A DNA stretch of 64,000 nucleotides from JAWLBY01 sp041687455 (GCA_041687455.1 JAWLBY010000008.1:1-64000), one strand, 5' to 3'; shown: positions 24,184 to 32,628, counted from the stretch's first letter. Notes: generated from the sequence alone by a model not told the origin. A program made the numbers and translations.

Positions 24184-24617
24184 GCGGGCGCTGGCGCGAC
24201 TGCGGCCGTTCCTTCCGTGCGCTGCCGGCCTGGGTGCAGGTCTGGGTCGCCGGCGTACTGGTGCCGGTCAATGCTGCGCCGTTCCTGCTGTTCTGGACGC
24301 CGACCGGACAGGCCGGTATCGCGTCGTCGCTGCTGATCCTCGCCAGCAACCTGCCGATCATGCTGCAGGCGCGCGGAATGACGCGCCTGATGGCGCTGCC
24401 GCATCTGTTCGTCTGGAGTCCGCTCTGCCTGTGGCTCTGGCGGCGTCTGCACGAGGCCGGCGGAATGGCTGGCAGCGAGCACGCGCTGGCCATCGCCTTG
24501 CTGACCGCCAATGGCATCTCCCTGCTGTTCGACGTCGCCGACACCTGGCGCTGGCTGCGCGGCGAACGCGGCATAACCGGACAGCCCACCTCCCCGGGAG
24601 TTCAATCATGGAACTGA
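24180..24617 (+). CDS. Polytopic membrane protein of unknown function, 145 residues
   Basis: An integral membrane protein with four predicted spans (VQVWVAGVLVPVNAAPFLLF, SLLILASNLPIMLQA, LPHLFVWSPLCLWLWRRLH, HALAIALLTANGISLLFDVA). It overlaps the DUF547 stop by 4 bases (ATGA) and its 3' end overlaps the next small gene, which indicates tight translational coupling. I do not recognise a family with certainty. Its place between DUF547 and the pst genes suggests it acts in the same membrane process. Confidence 0.75.
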   Translation: MSGRWRDCGRSFRALPAWVQVWVAGVLVPVNAAPFLLFWTPTGQAGIASSLLILASNLPIMLQARGMTRLMALPHLFVWSPLCLWLWRRLHEAGGMAGSEHALAIALLTANGISLLFDVADTWRWLRGERGITGQPTSPGVQSWN

Positions 24618-24754
24618 TCACGCTGATCATCGTCACCCTGCTGCTTTCCATCAGCCACAGCCTGCGGGCTTTCGGCGGCAACAACATCGACTCACTGACC
24701 GTGCGCAGGCCACTGCCGACGAACGATCCCTCACTGCCGGAGACACGGCGGTGA
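24608..24754 (+). CDS. Single-span small membrane protein, 48 residues
   Basis: The ATG at 24608 follows GGGAG. The frame begins MELITLIIVTLLLSISHSLR, a single membrane helix, then a polar tail FGGNNIDSLTVRRPLPTNDP. Its start lies within the previous gene and its stop (TGA) overlaps the GTG start of pstS (GTGA), so it is coupled to both. No family is known to me. Candidate regulator or stabiliser of the importer. Confidence 0.6.
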   Translation: MELITLIIVTLLLSISHSLRAFGGNNIDSLTVRRPLPTNDPSLPETRR

Positions 24755-25563
24755 GAACGACGCTCGCACGCGCGCTGGCGGGTTTCGTCCTGCTCCTGCC
24801 ATCACTGTCGGACGCAGCCGATGAACGGCTGACGCTGACCGGATCCAGCACCGTCGCGCCGCTGGCGCTGGAGATCGGCAAGCGCTTCGAAAAGCTCAAC
24901 CCCGGCGTGCGTGTCGACGTGCAGACCGGTGGTTCGACACGCGGCGTCAACGAGGCCCGCGCCGGTCTGGTGGACTTCGGCATGGCCTCCCGCGCGCTCA
25001 AACCGGAAGAAAACGACCTCACCGCCCATACCATCGGCCTGGACGGTGTCGGCATCATCCTGCACCGCGACAACCCGGTGCCCTTGCTGACCGAACAGCA
25101 GGTCATCGCCATCTACACCGGCCGCATCTGCAACTGGCGGGAAGTCGGCGGCCGGGATGCACGCATCACCGTGGTGAACAAGGCGGAGGGCCGCTCCACG
25201 CTGGAGCTGTTTCTCGACCATTTCAAACTGAAGAACAGCGACGTCAGGCCCCACCTGGTCATCGGCGACAACCAGCAGGGCATCAAGACGGTGGCCGGCA
25301 ATCCGAACGCAGTCGGCTATGTCTCGATCGGCACCGCCGAGTTCGAGGCAGCCCAGGGCACTCCCATCAAGCTCCTGCCGATGGCAGGTGTGATCGCCAG
25401 CGTGGCCAATGTGCGCAATGGCAGCTTCCCGCTGTCGCGCCCGCTCAACCTGCTGACCCGCGGCACGCCATCGCCGCTGGCGCGACGCTTCATTGATTTT
25501 GCCCGGTCGAATGCCGTCGATGACCTCGTTGAAGCCCAGTACTTCGTCGCGCCGCAACGGTGA
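24751..25563 (+). CDS. pstS: Phosphate-type ABC transporter substrate-binding protein PstS (short form)
   Basis: A 270-residue protein with a signal peptide (ARALAGFVLLLPSLSDA) and the PstS fold. It shows LTGSSTVAPLALEIGKRF for the phosphate contacts, VDVQTGGSTRGVNEARAG, and VDFGMASRALKPEE. It captures phosphate in the periplasm; oxyanion-binding relatives can also bind arsenate, and the residues here cannot decide. It is shorter than E. coli PstS (about 320 mature residues) and lacks its inserts. GTG start, overlapping the 48-residue gene. The gene sits in an ECF-type operon, not behind a visible Pho box. Confidence 0.88.
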   Translation: MRTTLARALAGFVLLLPSLSDAADERLTLTGSSTVAPLALEIGKRFEKLNPGVRVDVQTGGSTRGVNEARAGLVDFGMASRALKPEENDLTAHTIGLDGVGIILHRDNPVPLLTEQQVIAIYTGRICNWREVGGRDARITVVNKAEGRSTLELFLDHFKLKNSDVRPHLVIGDNQQGIKTVAGNPNAVGYVSIGTAEFEAAQGTPIKLLPMAGVIASVANVRNGSFPLSRPLNLLTRGTPSPLARRFIDFARSNAVDDLVEAQYFVAPQR

Positions 25564-26389
25564 CCAGCGGCTGGCGCCGCTGCTCCTGGCGTTGGCGATC
25601 GGCGCGGCGCTGATCCTGCTGCTGGTGCTGGTTTTCCTGCTGCGGGAGTCGTGGCCGCTGCTGCGCAGTGGCGGCTGGCTGCGGTTCCTCACCGACGCGG
25701 GCTGGCATCCGCTGGAGGGCCACTTCGGCCTGCTGCCCATGGTGTGGGCGACCCTGGCCGTCACTCTCGGGGCCATTGCGCTGGCCATGCCGCTGGGTCT
25801 GGCCGCCACCCTGTTCGAGATGTTCTTCGCACCGCCGCTGCTGGCGAAGACCTACCGCATGATGCTGGCGTTGCTGGCCGGCATTCCGTCGGTGGTGTTC
25901 GGTCTGTGGGGACTGACGGTGGTGGTACCGCTGATCGCGCTCTGGCAGCCACCGGGGGCGGGACTGTTCACCGCGATCCTGATCCTCGCGCTGATGATCC
26001 TGCCCACCGCGGCTCTCATCAGCGGCTCGGCCCTGCGTGCGGTGCCTGCGGACCTGCTCCAGGGCGCGGCGGCGCTCGGCATGAGCCGCTCGGGCACCAT
26101 CATCGGCGTGGCGATCCCGGCGGCGCGGCGCGGCATCTCGAGCGCTGTCCTGCTGGCCACGGCCCGCGCCATGGGCGAGACGATGGCGGTGCTGATGGTC
26201 GCAGGCAACGTGGTGCAGAACCCCACCGGCCTGTTCGAGCCGGTTCGGGTGCTGACAGCCAACATCGCCCTCGAGATGGCCTACGCCACCGGCGACCACC
26301 GCGCCGGGCTGTTCGCCTCGGGGCTGTTGTTGATGGCCATGGCGCTCGTACTGGCGTGGCTGGCGACCAGCAGAGCCGACCATGGCTGA
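25511..26389 (+). CDS. pstC: Phosphate-type ABC transporter permease PstC
   Basis: A 292-residue permease with six spans and the ABC permease loop GAAALGMSRSGTIIGVAIPAARRG (positions 184-207). It pairs with PstA to form the membrane channel. The start is uncertain: ATGs at 25511 and 25520 and a TTG at 25493 all lie inside pstS, and I use 25511. All choices overlap pstS, so translation is coupled. Confidence 0.85.
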   Translation: MPSMTSLKPSTSSRRNGDQRLAPLLLALAIGAALILLLVLVFLLRESWPLLRSGGWLRFLTDAGWHPLEGHFGLLPMVWATLAVTLGAIALAMPLGLAATLFEMFFAPPLLAKTYRMMLALLAGIPSVVFGLWGLTVVVPLIALWQPPGAGLFTAILILALMILPTAALISGSALRAVPADLLQGAAALGMSRSGTIIGVAIPAARRGISSAVLLATARAMGETMAVLMVAGNVVQNPTGLFEPVRVLTANIALEMAYATGDHRAGLFASGLLLMAMALVLAWLATSRADHG

Positions 26390-27212
26390 CCGACTGTTCA
26401 CAGTCGCCGTCTGGAGCGCGGCGCTGCTGGTGGCAGCGGCGTTCTCGTGGCTGCTGGGCGACCTGGCCTGGCAGGGCGCGGGGCGTCTGTCCTGGATGTT
26501 TCTGGTGTCGGAGCCGGAGAATGCGGGCCGCGCTGGCGGCATCGCGCCCATCCTCGTCGCGACGCTGTTGATTCTCGTCGTGGCATTGGTGGCAGCCGTC
26601 CCGCTGGGGCTCGGCGCCGCGGTCTGGCTCGCCGAATACACCCGCCGCGGCGGCCCGTTCGGCCGTGCGGTGAGGCTCAGTCTGGATGCCCTGGCGGGCG
26701 TGCCGTCGATCGTCTTCGGCCTGTTCGGCTACGCCTTCTTCTGCATCTCCCTGAAGCTGGGTTTCTCGATTCTCTCGGGCGGACTCACCCTCGCCTGCAT
26801 GATCCTTCCCATCCTGATCCGCACCAGCGAGGCGGGCATTGCCGCGGTCAGTGACGATTGGCGTCATGGAGCGCACGCCCTGGGCATGACCCGCGCTGCC
26901 GCCCTCTGGCATGTCCTGCTGCCTGCCGCCGCTCCTGCCATCACCGCCGGGCTGCTGCTCGGCATCGGCCGTGCCACGGCGGAGACGGCGGCACTGATCT
27001 TCACCAGCGGCTACGTGGATCGCATGCCGGAGTCGCTGTCCGACTCCGGCCGCGCCCTGGCCGTGCATATCTACGACTTGTCGATGAACGTCACCGGCGG
27101 CGACGGGGCCGCGTACGCCTCGGCCCTGGTGTTGATCGTGCTGATCATCGCAATCAATGCCGGTGCCTTCGCCCTCTCCGATCGCTGGCTGCGCAGGAGG
27201 ATTACGCCATGA
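26382..27212 (+). CDS. pstA: Phosphate-type ABC transporter permease PstA
   Basis: A 276-residue inner-membrane permease. It has the family segment LAGVPSIVFGLFGYAFF, the EAA-like loop HGAHALGMTRAAALWHVLLP, and GRATAETAALIFTSG toward the C-terminal part. It forms the channel with PstC. It overlaps pstC by 8 bases and pstB by 4, so the three are one translational unit. Confidence 0.88.
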   Translation: MADRLFTVAVWSAALLVAAAFSWLLGDLAWQGAGRLSWMFLVSEPENAGRAGGIAPILVATLLILVVALVAAVPLGLGAAVWLAEYTRRGGPFGRAVRLSLDALAGVPSIVFGLFGYAFFCISLKLGFSILSGGLTLACMILPILIRTSEAGIAAVSDDWRHGAHALGMTRAAALWHVLLPAAAPAITAGLLLGIGRATAETAALIFTSGYVDRMPESLSDSGRALAVHIYDLSMNVTGGDGAAYASALVLIVLIIAINAGAFALSDRWLRRRITP

Positions 27213-28042
27213 ACGAAGCGCACGAAGCGGTTTACACCCTCGGCGACATGAAGTCGGGACCGCCCTGCTGCAAGCCTGTGAGGCACTTGAGCATCCGCGA
27301 ACTCTCCGTCTCCTATCGCGCGACCACGGTACTGGACGGGGTCTCTCTCGACATTCACCGGGGCTGCATCACCGCGCTCATCGGCCCGTCCGGCTGCGGC
27401 AAGACCAGCTTTCTTTCGGTCCTCAACCGCCTCACCGACCTGATCCCGGCGGCCAGGGTCGGCGGCACCGTCCAGTTCGAGGACACCGACCTGCTGGACC
27501 CGGGTCTCGACGTGCTGGCCCTGCGCCGGCGCATCGGCATGATCTTTCAGAAACCCAATCCGTTTCCGCTTTCCATCCGCCGCAACCTCGAGCTGCCGCT
27601 GCGAGAGCACGGCGTGCGCCGCCGCGAGCTGATCGAACAAAAAATCGAAACGGCGCTGCACGACGTGGGGCTGTGGAAAGAGGTGCGCGATCGCCTGGAG
27701 CAACCGGCGCTGGCCCTCTCCGGCGGCCAGCAGCAGCGCCTGTGCATCGCCCGCGCCCTGGTGCTGGAGCCATCGGTGCTGTTGATGGACGAGCCATGCA
27801 GCGCCCTCGACCCCATCGCTTCAGGCGTCGTCGAAGAATTGATCCAGCGCATGCGCGGCCGCTACACCGTGGTCATCGTCACGCACAACCTCGCGCAGGC
27901 GCGTCGGATCGCCAATTACGCCGCGTTTTTCTGGATGAAGGAGCGGGTCGGCAAGCTCATCGAGTTCGGACGAAGCCAATGTCTGTTCGAGATGCCGACA
28001 GATCCGCTGACCGCGGCCTATGTGGCGGGCCTGCGCGGCTGA
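27209..28042 (+). CDS. pstB: Phosphate-type ABC transporter ATPase PstB
   Basis: A 277-residue ATPase with Walker A GPSGCGKTS, Q-loop IFQKPNPFPLS (typical PstB), signature LSGGQQQRL, Walker B VLLMDEPCSALDP and the switch His in VTHNLAQA. It energises phosphate-type import through PstC/PstA. The first 30 residues (including PPCCKP) extend beyond the usual PstB start. There is no phoU after it, which is unusual because E. coli-like pst operons end in phoU. A 130-base gap with ECF-type element C follows. Confidence 0.92.
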   Translation: MNEAHEAVYTLGDMKSGPPCCKPVRHLSIRELSVSYRATTVLDGVSLDIHRGCITALIGPSGCGKTSFLSVLNRLTDLIPAARVGGTVQFEDTDLLDPGLDVLALRRRIGMIFQKPNPFPLSIRRNLELPLREHGVRRRELIEQKIETALHDVGLWKEVRDRLEQPALALSGGQQQRLCIARALVLEPSVLLMDEPCSALDPIASGVVEELIQRMRGRYTVVIVTHNLAQARRIANYAAFFWMKERVGKLIEFGRSQCLFEMPTDPLTAAYVAGLRG

Positions 28043-28168
28043 GTGGACACGCATGGCCGCCGCCCAAGCGGGTGGCGGCCTGGATATCGCGGAGATGACA
28101 GGGATCGACCGCCCGGCAGCCGTTCGCGCCCGGCCGCACATGCGGGCTCCCGGTGGAGTGGCCGCCGC

Positions 28169-28200
28169 CACGAATCCTTTCCGCCACTGCGCGCCTCTTT
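28169..28200 (+). promoter_or_regulatory. ECF-type promoter-like element C (arsenosugar operon)
   Basis: GAATCCTTT starts at 28172 and CCTCT at 28194, with the constant 13-base gap, followed by TTCGGGCAACAG. The next large gene, arsM, starts 204 bases on. Short frames beginning at 28252 (ten codons, after GGAG) and 28281 lie in this leader and could be regulatory, but this is weak. Confidence 0.68.
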
Positions 28201-28375
28201 CGGGCAACAGGCGGCTCCGTGCCGCCATCCAATCCGGGCGCGGAGCGACCAATGCACCGCGGACTGGACGAAGCCGCCCGATGACGACAACGCGGTCCTG
28301 GCGCTGGCAACGCAGCCATTGGCAGCAGCACCGGGCCATCCCACGCAACCCCTGACCGGCCTGTGAGAAACGACG

Positions 28376-29425
28376 ATGACCGACCTTCCGAATCCGAACG
28401 CACTGGACGATGTACGCCGCTACTACGGCAAGGTGCTGTCTTCCAGCAGCGACCTCAAGACCGGCGCCTGCTGCAGCAGCGAGGCGATGCCGGCGGCGCT
28501 GCGCGCCCTGCTCGACGACGTGCACCCGGAAATCAAGGAGCGCTTCTACGGCTGCGGCTCGCCGCTGCCGCCCGCACTCGAAGGCATGACCGTGCTCGAT
28601 CTCGGCTGCGGCAGCGGCCGCGACGTCTACCTGCTGTCGCGCCTGGTCGGGCCCGGTGGCCACGTCATCGGTGTCGACATGACACCCGAGCAACTGGCGG
28701 TGGCGCGCCGGCACCGGCAGTGGCAGGCAGACCGCTACGGCTACCGCGAATCCAACGTGACCCTGGTCGAGGGCTACATCGAGGATCTGGCGGGCTGCGG
28801 CATCGCCGACGCCAGTGTCGACGTGGTGGTCAGCAACTGCGTGCTCAACCTGTCGCCGGAGAAAGCGCGGGTGTTCGCCGAGATCGACCGCGTGCTCAAG
28901 CCCGGCGGCGAGCTGTACTTCTCCGACGTGTTCGCCGACCGGCGCATTCCCGATGCCCTGCGCCGCGATCCGGTACTGCTCGGCGAGTGCCTCGGTGGCG
29001 CGCTGTACGAGGAGGATTTCCGTCGTCTGATGCTGCGCCTCGGTTACGCCGACGTGCGCACCGTGGCAGCCAGCCCGGTGCCGCTGTTCGATACCGACAT
29101 CGAAGCGCGCATCGGCATGGTCGCGTTCCGCTCGCTCACCGTGCGCGCGTTCAAGCTGGCGCTGGAGGACCGCTGCGAAGACTACGGCCAGATCGCCACC
29201 TACCGCGGCAGCATGGCCGGCCTGCCGCATGCCTTCGTGCTCGATGACCACCACCGCTTCGAGGCCGGCAGACCCGAGCGCGTCTGCGGCAACACCTTCG
29301 ACATGCTCGCCCGCAGCCGCTTCGCCGGCCACTTCGACCTGCACGGCGACGCCAGCCGGCACTTCGGCCTGTTCGACTGCAGCACGTCAGCGCCGGCGAT
29401 GGCCGCCAGCGGCAACTGCTGCTGA
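28376..29425 (+). CDS. arsM: Arsenite S-adenosylmethionine methyltransferase ArsM, arsenosugar type
   Basis: A 349-residue methyltransferase. The SAM motif is VLDLGCGSGRDVYLLSRLVG (about 73-92). Four arsenic-binding cysteines of the family are visible: C33 (with C32), C60 (YGCGSPLP), C155 (VVSNCVLNLS) and C205 (LGECLGGALY). It methylates arsenite stepwise. The length, the long C-terminal extension ending in SGNCC, and the neighbours (two arsenosugar-type glycosyltransferases and arsS) match the arsenosugar group rather than the volatilising one. First gene of a five-gene operon with overlapping or nearly overlapping junctions. Confidence 0.9.
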   Translation: MTDLPNPNALDDVRRYYGKVLSSSSDLKTGACCSSEAMPAALRALLDDVHPEIKERFYGCGSPLPPALEGMTVLDLGCGSGRDVYLLSRLVGPGGHVIGVDMTPEQLAVARRHRQWQADRYGYRESNVTLVEGYIEDLAGCGIADASVDVVVSNCVLNLSPEKARVFAEIDRVLKPGGELYFSDVFADRRIPDALRRDPVLLGECLGGALYEEDFRRLMLRLGYADVRTVAASPVPLFDTDIEARIGMVAFRSLTVRAFKLALEDRCEDYGQIATYRGSMAGLPHAFVLDDHHRFEAGRPERVCGNTFDMLARSRFAGHFDLHGDASRHFGLFDCSTSAPAMAASGNCC

Positions 29426-29428
29426 GCC

Positions 29429-30106
29429 ATGCGCGACGACCTCGCCATCGTGATTCCGGTCGGCCCCGGCGATCGCGCCTGGCAGGGCCTGTTGCCGCAA
29501 CTGGCGGCGGCACCGGCCCACGAGATCGCCGTGGTGCTGGCCCGCGGGCATCCGGGCGAACCACTGCCGCTGCAGCACGAGCGACTGCTGCTGGCCGTCG
29601 CTCCGGCTGGCCGCGCCAGCCAACAGAATGCCGGCGCCCGCGCCACCCAGGCAGGCTGGCTGTGGTTCCTGCACGCGGACTCGCGGCTGGCGCCGGCGAC
29701 ACTGCCGGCGCTGGCCGGTTTCATCGCCCGCCGTGAAGCGGCGCTCGGCTACTTCGACTTGTGCTTCCTCGACGACGGACCGCGCTGGATGCACTTCAAC
29801 ACCTTCGGCGCCGCGCTGCGCAGCCGCTGGCTGGGCCTGCCCTTCGGCGACCAGGGCCTGCTGCTGCCGCGTGCCGTGTTCGAGCGATTGGGCGGCTTCG
29901 ACGAATCCCTGGACAACGGCGAAGACCACGCACTGGTCTGGGCCGCACGACGGCAGCGGGTGCCGCTGCAGCGGATCGGCGCACCGCTGTACACCAGTGC
30001 GCGCAAGTACGCGCAGCAGGGCTGGCTGCGCACCACCGCGCGGCACGTCGGGCTCACCTGCAGGCAGGCGCTGGCGTTCGCCGCGACCATCGGAAGCAGG
30101 CCATGA
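29429..30106 (+). CDS. Glycosyltransferase, TIGR04283-like arsenosugar family
   Basis: A 225-residue GT2-type enzyme without membrane spans. It shows LAIVIPVGPGD, GRASQQNAGARATQAGWLWF, the LHADSRLAPA acceptor/metal motif, and FGDQGLLLPRAVFERLGGF. The TIGR04283 family usually lies beside arsS and TIGR04282, where it is assumed to transfer a sugar or ribosyl unit in arsenosugar formation. Its start is 3 bases after the arsM stop and its stop overlaps the next start. Confidence 0.82.
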   Translation: MRDDLAIVIPVGPGDRAWQGLLPQLAAAPAHEIAVVLARGHPGEPLPLQHERLLLAVAPAGRASQQNAGARATQAGWLWFLHADSRLAPATLPALAGFIARREAALGYFDLCFLDDGPRWMHFNTFGAALRSRWLGLPFGDQGLLLPRAVFERLGGFDESLDNGEDHALVWAARRQRVPLQRIGAPLYTSARKYAQQGWLRTTARHVGLTCRQALAFAATIGSRP

Positions 30107-30792
30107 GCGGCGGCATCGCCATCTTCGTCAAGACGCCAGGGTTGTCGCCACTGAAGACGCGACTGGCGGCGGGCATCGGCCGGCCGCGCGCCGAAACGCT
30201 GCACCTGCTGTCGGCCGAGGCAGTCGCCTCGGTGGCACGCGAGGCGGCGCTGCGCAGCGGCTTCACGGTGTACTGGGCAGTCGCCGAAGGTCTGGACGAG
30301 ACCGCCGCGACGTGGGCCGACCTGCCCCGCCTGGCGCAAGGCGAGGGCGGTCTCGGCGAGCGCATGCACAGCATCTTCCAGTGCCTGCTGCGGCGGCACG
30401 GCCGCGCCCTGCTGCTCGGGGCCGACGTGCCTCAGATGCGCGCCAGCGCGCTGCTGCACGCCTGCGACTGGCTCACCGGACAGGCTCCGCGGCTGGTGCT
30501 CGGACCGGCCGCGGATGGCGGCTTCTGGTCGTTCGGAGGCAATGTCGCGCCGCCGGCCGCGGCGTGGCTGCGGCCCGAGTATGGCAGCGCGCGGGCGACC
30601 TGCCAGTTCGAGGCGAGGCTGCCGCGCAGCGCGCGCCTCCTGCGGCTGCCCGCCTTGCACGACATCGATCGCCTCGACGACCTGCCGCCGGCGTTCTCGG
30701 CACTGGCCATGCTGCCCGAGCCGACACCTGCGCAGCAGCGCCTGCGCGAATGGATCGAGGACCAGCGACTGCACAACGGGGCCAGCGCATGA
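30103..30792 (+). CDS. Glycosyltransferase, TIGR04282/DUF2064 arsenosugar family
   Basis: A 229-residue protein starting MSGGIAIFVKTPGLSPLKTR, the typical DUF2064 opening with a nucleotide-sugar transferase fold. It also has GLGERMHSIFQCLLR, LLLGADVPQM and LVLGPAADGGFWSFG. The partner of TIGR04283 in arsenosugar clusters; its own reaction is not proven. Overlaps both neighbours (ATGA at each end). Confidence 0.82.
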   Translation: MSGGIAIFVKTPGLSPLKTRLAAGIGRPRAETLHLLSAEAVASVAREAALRSGFTVYWAVAEGLDETAATWADLPRLAQGEGGLGERMHSIFQCLLRRHGRALLLGADVPQMRASALLHACDWLTGQAPRLVLGPAADGGFWSFGGNVAPPAAAWLRPEYGSARATCQFEARLPRSARLLRLPALHDIDRLDDLPPAFSALAMLPEPTPAQQRLREWIEDQRLHNGASA

Positions 30793-31613
30793 ATGCCTTC
30801 GTGCCGACCTGCGCGAGCTGGCTGAAGCCGGCGCTGCTGATGGTGTTGCTGCCGGCGCTGGCGCTGTCGCAGCAGCGGTGGCCGCGGCGCGGCGATGCGC
30901 AACTGCGACGCTGGCGAGTGAACCTGTCGCTGGCGGCGATCTCCACGCTGACACTGGTGCTGCTGCCAGTGCTTGGCATCGGCGTCGCCGCCGGCTGGGC
31001 GCAGACGAACGGTTACGGCCTGCTGCCGCTGCTCGACCTGCCGTTGTCGATCGAATGGTTGCTGGCCTGGTTGCTGCTCGATCTCGCCATCTACTGGCAG
31101 CACCGCACGTTCCACGCCGTGCCGCTGCTGTGGCGCGCGCATCGCGTGCACCACCTCGCCGACGGCTTCGAGGTCAGCCTCGGGCTGCGCTTCCACCCGC
31201 TGGAAATCGTAGCCTCGGCGGCGTTCAAGGCAGCGCTGGTGATCGCGCTCGGTGCAGCGCCGGCGACCGCGATCGGCTACGAGGCACTGCTGCTGACGAT
31301 GTCGCTGTTCAGCCATGCCGACATCGCCGTGCCGCGGCGACTCGACGCCGCTCTACGCCGGCTGCTGGTGACACCGGACTGGCACCGCGTGCACCACTCG
31401 CCGCACCGGCAGGAGACCGACAGCAACTTCGGCAACTGGCTGTCGCTGTGGGACCGGCTGTTCGCTACCGCCGTCGCCCAGCCGCGCGATGGCCACGCCG
31501 ACATGCGCATCGGACTCGACGACTGGCGCGCCGCGCGCTGGCAAGGCCTGGCCGCCACCCTCGCCAACCCCTTCACCACTCGCAGCGCCGATCCGGAGTC
31601 CCCGCATGCATGA
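30789..31613 (+). CDS. Sterol desaturase-family (fatty acid hydroxylase-type) membrane protein
   Basis: A 274-residue membrane protein with the histidine clusters of the diiron hydroxylase superfamily: HRTFH, HRVHH, and HRVHHSPHR with a further H in FSHAD. Such enzymes hydroxylate or desaturate lipids or cleave ether lipids, with membrane-embedded iron. Its place inside an arsenosugar operon is unusual and suggests a lipid step. It overlaps the genes on both sides (4 and 8 bases), so it is an integral operon member, not a passenger. Confidence 0.85.
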   Translation: MNAFVPTCASWLKPALLMVLLPALALSQQRWPRRGDAQLRRWRVNLSLAAISTLTLVLLPVLGIGVAAGWAQTNGYGLLPLLDLPLSIEWLLAWLLLDLAIYWQHRTFHAVPLLWRAHRVHHLADGFEVSLGLRFHPLEIVASAAFKAALVIALGAAPATAIGYEALLLTMSLFSHADIAVPRRLDAALRRLLVTPDWHRVHHSPHRQETDSNFGNWLSLWDRLFATAVAQPRDGHADMRIGLDDWRAARWQGLAATLANPFTTRSADPESPHA

Positions 31614-32562
31614 CACCCTGCCCCGCCTGCAGGCGATCGCCTTTCCGCCGCTGACGCGCGAGCGCATCGCCACCCTGCAGCTCAACCTCGGCTATCTGTG
31701 CAACCTCAGTTGCGTGCACTGCCACGTCAACGCCGGCCCGCGCCGCAAGGAGCTGATGGATCGCGACACCATGGCGCTGGCGCTGACGGTGGCCGCGCGC
31801 CTGGGCGTGAAGACCTTCGACCTGACCGGTGGCACGCCGGAGATGAACCCGCACTTCCGCTGGCTGGTGCAGTCGGCCAGGGAGCAGGGTATCCATGTGA
31901 TGGACCGGCTCAATCCGACCATCCTGGAGGAGCCCGGCTACGACTGGGTCGGCGACTTCCTCGCCGCGAACGAGGTCGAAATCGTTGCCTCGCTGCCCTG
32001 CTACAGCCAGGCCAATGTCGATGCGCAGCGCGGCGACGGCGTGTTCGAGAGCTCGATCCGCGCCCTGCAGCGGCTCAATGCGCTCGGATATGGACAGGGC
32101 GAGACGCGCCACGTGCTCAATCTGGTCTACAACCCGAACGGCGACTTCCTGCCGCCGCCGCAAGACCGCCTGGAAGCCGATTACAAGCGTCTGCTGGCCG
32201 ATAACTTCGGCATCCGCTTCGACCGTCTGTACGCGCTGGCCGACATGCCGATCCAGCGCTTCGGCTCGTGGCTGATCTCGAAGGGCCGCTTCGACGCCTA
32301 CCTCGGCACCCTGCAGGCGGCGCACCGCGACGACAACCTCGACGCGGTGATGTGCCGAACCCTGATCAGCGTCGACTACCGCGGCCAACTCTACGATTGC
32401 GACTTCAACCAGATGCTGGGCCTGAATCTCGGCGGCCACGACGCGCCGTCTCATCTGCACGACCTGCTCGACGGCAACGTACCGCGCCGGATCGCCGTGG
32501 CCGGCCACTGTTACGGCTGCACCGCCGGGCAGGGATCGAGCTGCGGTGGCGCGCTGGCCTGA
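31606..32562 (+). CDS. arsS: Radical SAM protein ArsS (arsenosugar biosynthesis)
   Basis: A 318-residue radical SAM enzyme with the cluster-binding C32-x3-C36-x2-C39 (CNLSCVHC), the DLTGGTPEMNPHF glycine region, and a C-terminal Cys-rich motif, CYGCTAGQGSSCGGAL, at the end. ArsS joins the 5'-deoxyadenosyl group of SAM to methylated arsenic, giving the arsenosugar skeleton. All cysteines are TGC or TGT codons, with no in-frame TGA for selenocysteine. Last gene of the arsM operon. A purine-removing enzyme for the next step is not seen nearby. Confidence 0.9.
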   Translation: MHDTLPRLQAIAFPPLTRERIATLQLNLGYLCNLSCVHCHVNAGPRRKELMDRDTMALALTVAARLGVKTFDLTGGTPEMNPHFRWLVQSAREQGIHVMDRLNPTILEEPGYDWVGDFLAANEVEIVASLPCYSQANVDAQRGDGVFESSIRALQRLNALGYGQGETRHVLNLVYNPNGDFLPPPQDRLEADYKRLLADNFGIRFDRLYALADMPIQRFGSWLISKGRFDAYLGTLQAAHRDDNLDAVMCRTLISVDYRGQLYDCDFNQMLGLNLGGHDAPSHLHDLLDGNVPRRIAVAGHCYGCTAGQGSSCGGALA

Positions 32563-32597
32563 GGACGAGCGACGAGAGTGCGGGATGTTCGATCCGT

Positions 32598-32628
32598 CGC
32601 GAATCCTTTCCGCCCGTGCCCGCCTCTC
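32598..32628 (+). promoter_or_regulatory. ECF-type promoter-like element D
   Basis: GAATCCTTT starts at 32601 and CCTCT at 32623, the same spacing as the other five, then CTGTTGGCAATGG. It is 80 bases upstream of the GTG of the small membrane-protein gene. Confidence 0.75.

Noticed and set aside
28252..28355. Leader peptides between element C and arsM
   Set aside because: The two frames (10 and 24 codons) are short and of poor composition; only the first has a decent ribosome-binding site, so they are not called as genes.
32500..32562. Selenocysteine in ArsS
   Set aside because: The C-terminal Cys-rich motif is coded by ordinary Cys codons and the only TGA is the final stop.
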